A stretch of 64,000 bases of DNA, taken from Streptomyces sp. NBC_00370. Its GTDB lineage: Bacteria; Actinomycetota; Actinomycetes; Streptomycetales; Streptomycetaceae. Position numbers and translations under genes: made by a program. A model generated the notes under the pieces. It saw only the letters and a program-made list of their open reading frames with translations, was not told the origin of the DNA and did no database searches. The stretch covers positions 8,254,001-8,318,000 of the forward strand of contig NZ_CP107968.1 in the NCBI RefSeq assembly GCF_036084755.1. Direction: 5' to 3'. This document shows positions 34,872 through 42,891 of this stretch, one piece after another; within the stretch, counting starts at the first letter, position 1; each line of letters begins with the position of its first letter.

Positions 34872-35444
34872 TCAGCGCTTTCGGCTGGCCTTCTTTCCCG
34901 CCTGAGTCGCTGCCTTGCGCTCAGTGGATGCACCGGCGGTGCTGAGTGCGCCGCCGGCGGTCTCCAGGTGGGCGCGCACGAACCACTGGAACAGTTCGAG
35001 CTGTCGCAGCTGACCGATGAGCATGTCTTGCGTCACCGGGTCAGGTTCGTCGGTGGCCTCCGCCGTACTGCGGTGCTCTGCGATGACGCCGGTGTACACG
35101 AGGTCGAGCGCTCCGAGGTGCTCGATGGCGCCGGCCCGGCCCACCGCGTAGTCGTCCCAGGTCCGCTCCTTCACGAGGGCACCCGGGGTCCCGTGGGGTG
35201 ATCCGCCCAGGGTGGAGATGCGCTCCGCCGTCTCGTCGACCATGGCGCGGACTGCTTCGACCTGCGGGTCGAGCATTTCGTGTACCGCGATGAAGTGCGG
35301 ACCGACCACGTTCCAGTGGATGTGCTTGAGCGTGAGGGCCAGGTCGTTCAGGGCGTGCAAACGCAGGTGAAGCAGTTGGATGACGTCGCCGCCCTCCTTG
35401 ATCGACATTCCTGGAACGGTGTACTTCGGTGCTGAAGCGGCCAT
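34872..35444 (-). CDS. dps: Dps family DNA-binding ferritin-like protein
   Basis: This 190-residue four-helix protein has the Dps ferroxidase segment HIHWNVVGPHFIAVHEMLD followed by DETAERISTLGG. A Lys/Arg-rich C-terminal tail (KAATQAGKKASRKR) would bind DNA, as in streptomycete DpsA. It oxidises and stores iron and shields the nucleoid in stress. It lies 64 bases downstream of an SDR gene with a SigB-type promoter, which could drive both. dpsA of S. coelicolor depends on SigB, consistent with this setting. Confidence 0.92.
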   Translation of the reverse strand: MAASAPKYTVPGMSIKEGGDVIQLLHLRLHALNDLALTLKHIHWNVVGPHFIAVHEMLDPQVEAVRAMVDETAERISTLGGSPHGTPGALVKERTWDDYAVGRAGAIEHLGALDLVYTGVIAEHRSTAEATDEPDPVTQDMLIGQLRQLELFQWFVRAHLETAGGALSTAGASTERKAATQAGKKASRKR

Positions 35445-35508
35445 GGTGGTTCGTCATCCATTCTCGTTGGTGCTTGGTAGGAATTTCGCGGGAATCTTCA
35501 GGCACGCG

Positions 35509-36399
35509 CTAGGGAAGGGGCGTTCCGCCAGTCGCGTTCAGGATCTCCGCTGTGATGTAGCCGGCCTGGGGCGACGCGAGGAAGACATAGGCCGGTGCCA
35601 TTTCCGCCGGCTGGGCCGGGCGGCCCAGCGGCGCCTGCTTGCCGAAGGAGGTGGTGTCCGGCATGGTCGCGGGGATGAGAGGGGTCCAGACCGGGCCGGG
35701 GGCCACCGCGTTGACCCGGATTCCGTCCTCGGCGACCATCTGTGCCAGCCCCTGGGTGAAGGTGACGATGGCGCCCTTGGTCATCGCGTAGTCCAACAGA
35801 TGCGGGCTGGGCTTGTACGCCTGAACCGACGACGAGTTGATGATGCAGCCACCTCGCGGGATGTGAGGCAGCGCCATCTTCGAGAGCCAGAACATCCCGT
35901 ACAGGTTGGTGCGCATGACGCGGTCGAACTGTTCGGTGGAGATGGCGCCGATGCCGTCGGGCTGGGACATCTGGTACGCGGCATTGTTCACGAGGATGTC
36001 GATCCGGCCGAACTCGCCGACCGCCCGTTCGATGAGTGCCCGGCAGGCACTCTCCTCACGGATGTCACACTCCACCGCCACCGCCTTGCGCCCGGCTTCC
36101 TCGACCAGGCGGGTGGTCTCGCGGGCCTCGTCGACCTCCTCCGGCAGGTGGGTGATCAGGACGTCGGCGCCCTCCCGGGCGTACGCCAGAGCCACGGCGC
36201 GGCCGATGCCCGAGTCACCGCCCGTGACCACCGCCTTGAGATCCTTCAGCGTCCCGTGCCCCTTGTAGGACTCTTCGCCATGGTCCGGCGGCGGATCCAT
36301 GGGGCCGCTCCACCCCGGGTGCCGCTGATCCTGCTGGGGAAACTCCGGCTGCGGATGCTTGTCCACCGGATCGTCTCGGCCCTGCCCGTTCTCCGCCAT
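35509..36399 (-). CDS. SDR oxidoreductase of the general-stress (YghA/YhdF) type
   Basis: This 296-residue SDR has a hydrophilic 48-residue N-terminal extension rich in Gln, Pro and Asp, then VVTGGDSGIGRAVA, VNNAAYQ, Ser in INSSSVQ and YAMTK. The layout matches B. subtilis YhdF and E. coli YghA, which are stress-induced glucose/ribitol dehydrogenase-like proteins. GGAGAGG precedes the ATG, and a SigB-type promoter lies 45 bases upstream. Dps follows 64 bases downstream. Confidence 0.88.
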   Translation of the reverse strand: MAENGQGRDDPVDKHPQPEFPQQDQRHPGWSGPMDPPPDHGEESYKGHGTLKDLKAVVTGGDSGIGRAVALAYAREGADVLITHLPEEVDEARETTRLVEEAGRKAVAVECDIREESACRALIERAVGEFGRIDILVNNAAYQMSQPDGIGAISTEQFDRVMRTNLYGMFWLSKMALPHIPRGGCIINSSSVQAYKPSPHLLDYAMTKGAIVTFTQGLAQMVAEDGIRVNAVAPGPVWTPLIPATMPDTTSFGKQAPLGRPAQPAEMAPAYVFLASPQAGYITAEILNATGGTPLP

Positions 36400-36443
36400 G
36401 GCGCCTCTCCTCGGTCTTGGACGTCGGTCCTGGACAGTCATGG

Positions 36444-36467
36444 GTTCCCGGAAACGGGCGGATAAAC
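36444..36467 (-). promoter_or_regulatory. SigB-type promoter of the SDR-Dps unit
   Basis: On the minus strand GTTT, 14 bases, GGGAAC. This is close to the general-stress consensus GTTT-N14-16-GGGWAW. It would give a leader of about 38 bases before the ATG at 36399. Confidence 0.6.
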
Positions 36468-36562
36468 CAGGAATTGCGATCCCGCGGTATTCCGCCCCGG
36501 CACGTGGCCCGGGTGTGCGGGTGGGGATCAGAAGTTCGCTACGAGACGCACGACCGGCGCGC

Positions 36563-36587
36563 GCATGAGTGCCATCTCGCCGGGTAC
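36563..36587 (+). promoter_or_regulatory. SigB-type promoter of the YbdK-like gene
   Basis: On the plus strand GCAT, 15 bases, GGGTAC. The -10 GGGTAC is the exact streptomycete SigB element. It lies 115 bases before the ATG at 36703 in the 303-base divergent region, which contains no gene. Confidence 0.5.
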
Positions 36588-36702
36588 ACAGGGCGGCACA
36601 CGAACGGGCACGGCGCCAGTGCGGTGAGACCGCGGCCACCGTGGACCCGTCACAGGACAAGCGCCGGATCCCTGTACGGCATCGACGGCATCGGAGGCAT
36701 GC

Positions 36703-37797
36703 ATGATCACCGTAGGTGTCGAGGAAGAATATCTGCTGATCGATCCGGAGACCTGTCTGCCCGTGCCGCTGGGGCAGCAGGTACGGAAAGCAGCGGGCCT
36801 GAGCACGGCCGCCGACGCCGACGAGGTGCAGGCGGAGTTGCTGCAGGCCCAGGTCGAGATCGCCACACCCGTGTGCATGGAGCTCGAAGAGGTCGGCGGG
36901 CACCTCCTGCGACTGCGGCACGCGGTGGGCACGGCGGCCGAGGAGCTGGGCTGTCGGCTCGCGGCGTGCGGAGCGTCCCCGCTGAGGGAAGCCGACCCGG
37001 TGCCTGTGACACCGGAACCGCGGTATCGCGGAATCGCCTCCCAGGCACCCCGGCTGGTGGCCGAGCAACTGATCAACGGCATGCACGTGCACGCGGCGGT
37101 GCCCGACCGGGCAACCGGGGTACAGGTACTCAACCGGTTGCGGCCCTGGCTTCCCACGCTGGTGGCGATGTCGGCCAACTCGCCGTTCTGGGACGGCGAG
37201 GACACCGGCTTCGCCAGCTGGCGCACGGTCCTCTTCGGCCGCTGGCCGGTCAGCGGCCCGCCTCCTCATTTCACCGACGAGGACGAGCACGAGCGGCGCA
37301 TCACCAAGCTGGTCAGCTCCGGTGCCATCAGCGACAGGGGACAGGTCTACTGGCACGCGCGGCTCTCGGACCGCTACCCCACGGTCGAGGTGCGGTGTCC
37401 CGACGTCCAACTGCGGGCGGACGACGCGGTCATGTTCGCCGGGATCGTGCGCGCCTTGGTCGCCACCGCGATCGAGGAGACGAAGGCGGACCAGCCGATC
37501 CCCGAGTACCCGACGGAATTGCAGCACGCGGCGACCTGGCACGCGGCACGCCACGGGATGAGCGCCTCCCTCATCGATCCCGAAGGCAAACGCCGGGATG
37601 CCGCCGACGTCGTGCACCATCTCCTGGACCACGCCGGCCCCGCGCTGGACACGGCCGGCGATCAGCGGGAGGTCGAATCGCTCGTCCACCGGCTCCTCGA
37701 CCAGGGAACCCCGGCGGACCAGCAACGACGTGCCTACGTCCAGGACGGTCTCCCTGGCGTCCTGGCGCTGATCACCCGCTCGACAACCGCCGTGTGA
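36703..37797 (+). CDS. Carboxylate-amine ligase, YbdK/glutamate-cysteine ligase 2 family
   Basis: This 364-residue ATP-dependent ligase starts with TVGVEEEYLLIDPET, the diagnostic N-terminus of the YbdK group, and has INGMHVHAAVPD and VEVRCPDVQLRADDAV. The fold resembles glutamate-cysteine ligase, so it may make gamma-glutamyl peptides, but streptomycetes use mycothiol and its true substrate is not known. It is divergent from the stress SDR and carries a SigB-type promoter. Confidence 0.88.
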   Translation: MITVGVEEEYLLIDPETCLPVPLGQQVRKAAGLSTAADADEVQAELLQAQVEIATPVCMELEEVGGHLLRLRHAVGTAAEELGCRLAACGASPLREADPVPVTPEPRYRGIASQAPRLVAEQLINGMHVHAAVPDRATGVQVLNRLRPWLPTLVAMSANSPFWDGEDTGFASWRTVLFGRWPVSGPPPHFTDEDEHERRITKLVSSGAISDRGQVYWHARLSDRYPTVEVRCPDVQLRADDAVMFAGIVRALVATAIEETKADQPIPEYPTELQHAATWHAARHGMSASLIDPEGKRRDAADVVHHLLDHAGPALDTAGDQREVESLVHRLLDQGTPADQQRRAYVQDGLPGVLALITRSTTAV

Positions 37798-37819
37798 CGC
37801 ACCGCGCGTCCAGCGCGAA

Positions 37820-38029
37820 GTGCTGCTCCCGTGTCGGCCACAGGCCCCCTCCGGCCTCGTCGTGGGCGCCTCGCGGCCGCGCATCCGGGGCGGGAGGGCG
37901 TACGGGTGGCTTTTCGCCGGGCCGCGCACCCGGCTGGGTGTGTTGCGGGGCGAGCGTCCCGACTGCTGCGAGTGTGGGTGGCAGGGGATGCGCCGCGACG
38001 GGCTGGGCACCAGGAACGACCACGAGTGA
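37820..38029 (+). CDS. Small hypothetical protein
   Basis: A 69-residue frame with streptomycete-like codon use fills most of the gap before the SRPBCC gene and stops 22 bases before its ATG. It contains a cysteine cluster (DCCECGWQG) and no membrane segment. No binding site supports the start, which may be a later codon. It is either a real small gene or chance; it resembles nothing recognised. Confidence 0.3.
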   Translation: MLLPCRPQAPSGLVVGASRPRIRGGRAYGWLFAGPRTRLGVLRGERPDCCECGWQGMRRDGLGTRNDHE

Positions 38030-38051
38030 ATCCCAGTCGGCTGGAGGATCC

Positions 38052-38507
38052 ATGGCTGTGCGGCACCGATTGATCGAACGACCGCCCGGGGATGTCTGGG
38101 CGGTGCTTGCCGACGGCACGCGCTACGGCGAGTGGGTGGTCGGTACGTCCGACACTCGACCGGACACGGGCGTGTGGCCCCAGGTCGGTTCCACCATCGC
38201 GTACACCGTGCGGCTGGGCCGGTGGTCGTTGTCAGGCAACACGACCGTCCGGCGGTGCGAAGCGCCCGGCGTGCTGGAGCTGGAAGCCGACAGCGGATGG
38301 CTCGGCACCGCGCGGATCGCCCTCGACATACGGCCCTGGGGCGAGCACACCTTGGTCATCCTCGACGAACACCCGCTGCGCGGACCGGGCGGGTTCCTGC
38401 ACAACGCCGCGGTCGACGCGCTGATCCAGGCGCGTCACCGCAGCATGCTCGGCCGACTGGCCGATGTGGTCGAGCACAGTCCACGGCGTCGATCCGCGGC
38501 GATCTGA
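38052..38507 (+). CDS. SRPBCC-family (START/polyketide-cyclase-like) protein
   Basis: This 151-residue single-domain protein starts VRHRLIERPPGDVWAVLADG and contains RYGEWVVGTSDTRPDTGVWP, typical of the SRPBCC hydrophobic-pocket fold. GGAGG lies five bases before the ATG. Such proteins bind lipids or aromatic ligands; its task is unknown. The zinc alcohol dehydrogenase gene starts 99 bases downstream on the same strand. Confidence 0.85.
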   Translation: MAVRHRLIERPPGDVWAVLADGTRYGEWVVGTSDTRPDTGVWPQVGSTIAYTVRLGRWSLSGNTTVRRCEAPGVLELEADSGWLGTARIALDIRPWGEHTLVILDEHPLRGPGGFLHNAAVDALIQARHRSMLGRLADVVEHSPRRRSAAI

Positions 38508-38606
38508 TTCCGACGCTCGCGAAAGTCCTCAAGCCGGGGCGGAATACCTCCGCAAGCACCGAGCCGAGTTCGAACGACCACGAGACCACCTGACGACGGA
38601 GGCACG

Positions 38607-39791
38607 ATGAGGGCACTGACCTGGCAGGGCAAGGGCGATGTACGGGTGGAGAAGGTTCCGGACCCCGTCATCCAGGACCCGACAGACGTGATCATCAAGG
38701 TGACGACCACCGGTCTGTGCGGCTCCGATCTGCATCTGTACGAAGTCTTCGGCCCGTTCCTCGACGCCGGCGACATCCTGGGACACGAACCCATGGGGAT
38801 CGTCCAGGAAGTCGGCGCGGAGGTCACGGCGGTGCGGGTGGGCGACCGTGTGGTGGTGCCCTTCAACGTCTCGTGCGGCACGTGTTTCATGTGTAAGCAG
38901 GGGCTGCAGTCCCAGTGCGAGACGACACAGGTCCACGAGCACGGGACCGGTGCCTCCCTCTTCGGATACACCAAGCTCTACGGGCAGGTCCCCGGCGGTC
39001 AGGCCGAGTACCTGCGCGTCCCCTTCGGGAACACGCTGCCCATCGCCGTACCTCCGGGCCCGTCGGACGACCGTTTCGTCTACCTGTCCGACGTCCTGCC
39101 GACCGCCTGGCAGGCGGTGGAGTACGCGGCGGTGCCGCCGGGCGGCACGGTCGCCGTCCTGGGTCTGGGGCCGATCGGAGACATGAGTACCCGCATCGCC
39201 CTGCACCGCGGCGCGGAGAAGGTCATTGGCATCGACCTGGTACCGGAGCGGCTTCGGCGGGCGCAGGCCCGCGGTGTCCACACGCTCGACCTCAACGAGC
39301 ACGGCGACAAGATCACCGATGTTGTACGGGACCTCACCGGCGGGCGCGGACCCGACTCCGTCATCGACGCCGTCGGGATGGAGGCGCACGGCGCTCCGAT
39401 CGCCAAGGGCATGCAGCAGTTGACCTCGCTGCTGCCCGATGCGTTCGCCGCCAAGCTGATGCAGCGCGCCGGCGTGGACCGCCTCTCCGCCCTGTACCTG
39501 GCCATCGACCTGGTCCGCCGCGGGGGCACCATCTCCCTCTCCGGCGTCTACGGGGGAGCGGCCGACCCGCTGCCCCTGCTGACCATGTTCGACAAGCAGA
39601 TCCAGCTCCGTATGGGCCAGGCCAACGTATGGCGGTGGGTGGACGACATCCTTCCCCTGCTCACGGACGCGGATCCCCTGGGCGTGGATGACTTCGCGAC
39701 GCACAGGTTGCCACTGAGCCAGGCCCCGGAGGCGTACAAGATGTTCCAGCAGAAGCAGGACGGGGCGGTGAAGGTGCTTTTCACCCCGTAG
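38607..39791 (+). CDS. Zinc-dependent alcohol dehydrogenase (formaldehyde-dehydrogenase-like)
   Basis: This 394-residue MDR enzyme has the catalytic zinc site (GLCGSDLH, then GHEPMGIVQEVG), a four-Cys structural zinc site starting at SCGTCFMCKQG, and the NAD motif GLGPIG. Its length and the insert around HGTGASLFGYTKLYG match glutathione-independent formaldehyde dehydrogenase-like ADHs. GGAGG precedes the ATG. It closes the stress gene group and may detoxify aldehydes. Confidence 0.88.
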   Translation: MRALTWQGKGDVRVEKVPDPVIQDPTDVIIKVTTTGLCGSDLHLYEVFGPFLDAGDILGHEPMGIVQEVGAEVTAVRVGDRVVVPFNVSCGTCFMCKQGLQSQCETTQVHEHGTGASLFGYTKLYGQVPGGQAEYLRVPFGNTLPIAVPPGPSDDRFVYLSDVLPTAWQAVEYAAVPPGGTVAVLGLGPIGDMSTRIALHRGAEKVIGIDLVPERLRRAQARGVHTLDLNEHGDKITDVVRDLTGGRGPDSVIDAVGMEAHGAPIAKGMQQLTSLLPDAFAAKLMQRAGVDRLSALYLAIDLVRRGGTISLSGVYGGAADPLPLLTMFDKQIQLRMGQANVWRWVDDILPLLTDADPLGVDDFATHRLPLSQAPEAYKMFQQKQDGAVKVLFTP

Positions 39792-39839
39792 CACTTGTGG
39801 TCGGCGGCCCTGGACAGGCTGCTCGGCAAGCTGCTGACG

Positions 39840-40020
39840 CGCCTGTACCTCGACGTGCGCAACTTCGGAGCAGGAAGCCGAAGTCCAACGGCTTGTGGCG
39901 CTCGGTGCGAAGAGGGTCGACTGGTACCAATACCCGCCTCAGGCGGACTTCGTCGTCCTCGCGGATCCGGACGGCAATGTCTTCCGCGTCGTCGACCTCA
40001 GTCACGCACCGAGCAGCTGA
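39840..40020 (+). pseudogene. VOC-family (glyoxalase-like) 3' remnant, frameshifted
   Basis: The final 46 residues of a VOC protein are readable (EAEVQRLVALGAKRVDW, then DFVVLADPDGNVFRVVD) up to a TGA at 40018. The element RLYLDVR, which should precede them, lies in another frame from 39840, and the N-terminal half is absent. This is a truncated and frameshifted remnant. The stretch 39792-40124 holds no other gene. Confidence 0.6.
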
Positions 40021-40124
40021 CACGCACCAGAGGGCTTGTGGGTGATTCTGCCGATCGCACCACCCCGGTCCGCTTGAGACGTCGGCCAGGACCCGGTCGG
40101 CGCTCGAATGCGTAAACTCCCCGC

Positions 40125-40619
40125 ATGAGTTGGGGGAGAGCGGCGATGGTTCTGGGACTTGTGCTGCTGCTGAGTGGCTGCGGGGCCAAGTACACCCCGC
40201 TCTTCGTCGGTGGTGATGTCTCCAAACCGGTGATCGGATGGCGGGACTGCCCTCGTGCCAAGCACGACGGAGTCGCCGAGGTAGGTCTCTACGAGTGGGC
40301 GAACGAGAGCACCGCGGATGACCCTGGTGAGCTGCTTTGGCACATTAAAGCCACTCAGGACAACCTCTTGAAGCGCATCTCCATCGGTGAAACGCCAGAA
40401 GGTTTCACCACGCTTCTCCCTATGACTACCCGGCTCCGCCCCGGGGTCACGTATGCCCTCGAAACCAATATGACGTCTGACGAACTGGTATCTGGCTTCG
40501 TTACCTTTCGGCCTGAGCAACTTGCCGCGGGGCGTGTGGTCTTCGAAAGCGGAGAGGAAGATTCGCTGAAGCATTACCGGAGTCGTGACAACGAAGATTT
40601 CGGATGCTTCGCGGGGTGA
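40125..40619 (+). CDS. Putative lipoprotein, unknown function
   Basis: This 164-residue protein has a lipoprotein signal (MVLGLVLLLSGC) and would be anchored outside the membrane. The mature part contains Cys in IGWRDCP and near the C-terminus (FGCFAG), which could form a disulfide. Codon use is less GC-biased than in neighbours, which may point to acquisition. No family was recognised. It stands alone between a VOC remnant and a second lipoprotein. Confidence 0.75.
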   Translation: MSWGRAAMVLGLVLLLSGCGAKYTPLFVGGDVSKPVIGWRDCPRAKHDGVAEVGLYEWANESTADDPGELLWHIKATQDNLLKRISIGETPEGFTTLLPMTTRLRPGVTYALETNMTSDELVSGFVTFRPEQLAAGRVVFESGEEDSLKHYRSRDNEDFGCFAG

Positions 40620-40783
40620 GCCTGTCGTCGGCCCCGAGGCCGCCAGAACCAGCGCCTTGCCCCATCTCGTTGAACGCGACATATGCGCTCTGATCGTGAG
40701 GCGACGGTGTGAGGCGGATCTTCGAGGGCACTCGGCTTCTCAGACAATGTCGGCCTATTGCATGATTGCTCAAAGGGGACGCG

Positions 40784-41680
40784 ATGAGGCGAGTTGCGGT
40801 ACGACGACACACGGCGACGATGCTGGCGGGCGGCTTACTGCTGACGGGCGCTCTGGCCGGATGCGGGGATGACGGCGGGAAGCCGGCGAAGAAGGCTGAC
40901 GGTGCGACAGCGGCCTCCAAGCCCTCGCCCGCAGCCTCCGAGCAAGGCACTCAGGCGGTGCGTGCCGCCTATCAGAAGACCGCCGATGCGAAGACCGCCA
41001 AAATGACCATCGACACCCAGGTCCAGGGAGCGGACCAGCAGGCGACCGCACACGGCTCCGGCGTCATCGACCTGTCGAACGGCAGCAGCGATCTGACCCT
41101 GACCGCCGAGAACCAGAAGCTCCAGCAGCGCACCCTGAACGGGGTCATCTACCAGCAGCCACCGACCCAGCAGCGCAGCCAACTGCCGCAGGGCAAGTCA
41201 TGGATAAAGATCGACCTGGAGAAGCTGGCGCGGCAGTCCGGCGGGAGTTCGCAGTACAGCGACCCCGCCCAGTCGTTCTCCTATGTCAAGGGCATCAACG
41301 ACAAGGACGTCACCAAAGCGGGGAACGAGACGATCGACGGGGCGAAGACCACCCACTACAAGGTCTCGGTCGACGTCGCTCAGTTGGCAAAGGGACAGAG
41401 CGCCGCTGACGTGCAGAAACTGAAGCAGCAGCTCGGCGACTCGCTGCCGCTCGACATCTGGCTGGACGACGAGGGCCGGATGCGTCAGGAGAAGGTCTCG
41501 GTGACCGCCACGCCCTCGGGCAGTCAGAGTTCGAGCCCGGCGACGAACGCATCGACGAAGGTCGTCACCACGGTGAAATTCAGCGACTTCGGCACCGACG
41601 TGAAGGTGACCGCCCCGGCGGCCAAGGACACCGTGGACATCACGGCCAAGGCCGCACAGCAGAAGGGGACATCGGCCTGA
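40784..41680 (+). CDS. Lipoprotein of the LppX/LprG-like fold, with a TTA codon
   Basis: This 298-residue lipoprotein has signal peptide RRVAVRRHTATMLAGGLL and lipobox LAGC. The mature part (AKMTIDTQVQG, TKAGNETIDGAKTTHYKVSV) has the repeated beta pattern of LppX/LprAFG-like lipid carriers and similar streptomycete lipoproteins. AGGGG precedes the ATG at 40784. A TTA leucine codon lies in the signal peptide at 40835-40837, so full expression would need the bldA tRNA, linking it to development. Confidence 0.82.
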   Translation: MRRVAVRRHTATMLAGGLLLTGALAGCGDDGGKPAKKADGATAASKPSPAASEQGTQAVRAAYQKTADAKTAKMTIDTQVQGADQQATAHGSGVIDLSNGSSDLTLTAENQKLQQRTLNGVIYQQPPTQQRSQLPQGKSWIKIDLEKLARQSGGSSQYSDPAQSFSYVKGINDKDVTKAGNETIDGAKTTHYKVSVDVAQLAKGQSAADVQKLKQQLGDSLPLDIWLDDEGRMRQEKVSVTATPSGSQSSSPATNASTKVVTTVKFSDFGTDVKVTAPAAKDTVDITAKAAQQKGTSA

Positions 41681-42004
41681 GCCCATAATTCTGTGGCTCC
41701 GTGCTCCGGGTTCGGGCATACGGCGCGGGTTCAGCTCGCTTCGGATGCTCGACACCCCGAGCGCTTTCTGGCCGGTCTCCCGACCGTCGACGTGCCTGCA
41801 ATCTCGGGCCCGGGCGTACTCCTCCACCAGGACGCTGTGCGTATGACTCGGCATATCAGGAGCCAACAGGTATTCGCGATATGCGCGTATGCCAGGTGTG
41901 ATCACGAGCAGGTGCTTCATGTCCATGCAATTGCCGTACACCCGATAGTGGCGTTTCTGTTTCCCCTCGGCCCACCGGGCACACTAGCGACAGAGGTGAT
42001 CACA
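41681..42004. other. Gene-free stretch with possible ATP-grasp remnant
   Basis: No intact gene is seen in these 324 bases. On the minus strand a frame from ATG 41926 reads MKHLLVITPGIRAYREYLL and soon after SVLVEEY, which resemble the start and the metal-binding core of ATP-grasp proteins with the part between deleted. The frame then runs antisense through the lipoprotein gene. It may be a deletion remnant. The resemblance is by eye only. Confidence 0.25.
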
Positions 42005-42433
42005 TTGGTAGCCGAAAAAGGCTCGCTGAAACTGTGCCAGGTGGTGCTCGACAGCACCGACCCCCGAGGACTCGCGGAGTTCTACCGCTCGCTGCTCGGC
42101 CTGACCTACGGGCCCGGGGACGAGCCACCCGAGGCGGGAGCGCCCGACGAACGGGGACAGGACTGGCTGGTCTTGCGCACCGAGGACGGCACACCGCAAC
42201 TGGCCTTCCAATACGTCGACCAACTGACGCGACCGACGTGGCCCGAAGGCCCGGTGCCGCAGCAACTGCACCTCGATTTGAGCGTGTTGTCGATCGAGGA
42301 CCTCAAGGCACAGCACCAGCGTGTGCTGGACCTGGGTGGACGCCTGCTCTCCGACAACAAGCAGGGACCCGACGAGCCCTTCCGCGTCTACGCGGACCCC
42401 GCAGGGCACCCCTTCTGCGTCTTCGTCGCCTGA
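42005..42433 (+). CDS. VOC-family (glyoxalase-like) protein
   Basis: This ~142-residue VOC protein has LCQVVLDSTDPRGLAEFYRS as first module and ends with FRVYADPAGHPFCVFV. AGAGG at 41992-41996 with proper spacing favours the TTG at 42005; a GTG at 41996 is an alternative. The frame is open further upstream, but that part has poor codon use. Members bind or isomerise small ligands; the activity is unknown. Confidence 0.85.
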   Translation: MVAEKGSLKLCQVVLDSTDPRGLAEFYRSLLGLTYGPGDEPPEAGAPDERGQDWLVLRTEDGTPQLAFQYVDQLTRPTWPEGPVPQQLHLDLSVLSIEDLKAQHQRVLDLGGRLLSDNKQGPDEPFRVYADPAGHPFCVFVA

Positions 42434-42522
42434 GCCCTGCTTGAGCCTTCGGGACGGGAAGGGTGGTGGGAGAGCGCGTCTATCATGGCCAGGGTTATGG
42501 GCAGCGGAAGGAGCAGGCCATC

Positions 42523-42891
42523 ATGCGGCGGTTGGGGGATCTCGAAGCGGAGATCATGGACCGCTTGTGGGCGTGGAACCGGCTTGCGACGGTGCGTGAG
42601 ATTTGTGACGACATCAACAAGCTGCGCCCCATCGCGTATACGACCGTCATGACCGTTACCAACATCCTGCACAGCAAGGGATGGTTGCGGCGGTCCAAAG
42701 AAGGACGCGCCTGGCTGTACATGCCGGTCCGCAGTCGTGAGGCCTATGCGGCGGCGCTGATGGAGGACGGCCTGGGCGTGAGCAAGGACCGTCCGGCTGC
42801 GCTGCTGCAATTCGTTGAGGCTATGTCTCCCGACGAGGTGGCCGCTCTGCGTGAGGCGCTGAGCAGTATGGGCACGCAGGCTGACGCGTGA
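42523..42891 (+). CDS. BlaI/MecI/CopY-family transcriptional repressor
   Basis: This 122-residue winged-helix repressor of the BlaI/MecI family begins RRLGDLEAEIMDRLW and contains YTTVMTVTNILHSKGWLRR. GGAAGGAG precedes the ATG. Family members are dimers cut by their partner membrane protease on signal. The M56 protease gene overlaps its stop by four bases (GTGA), so this is a repressor/sensor pair. The signal may be a beta-lactam or other cell-wall stress. Confidence 0.9.
   Translation: MRRLGDLEAEIMDRLWAWNRLATVREICDDINKLRPIAYTTVMTVTNILHSKGWLRRSKEGRAWLYMPVRSREAYAAALMEDGLGVSKDRPAALLQFVEAMSPDEVAALREALSSMGTQADA

Noticed and set aside
35509..38010. Extension of the stress SDR by more than 500 residues at its N-terminus
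   Set aside because: The extra part is antisense to the YbdK-like gene and has no family motifs. A strong binding site and a SigB-type promoter mark the ATG at 36399.
40002..40682. Minus-strand frame antisense to the lipoprotein at 40125
   Set aside because: The sense strand has a proper lipoprotein signal and lipobox; the antisense frame has no recognised domain.
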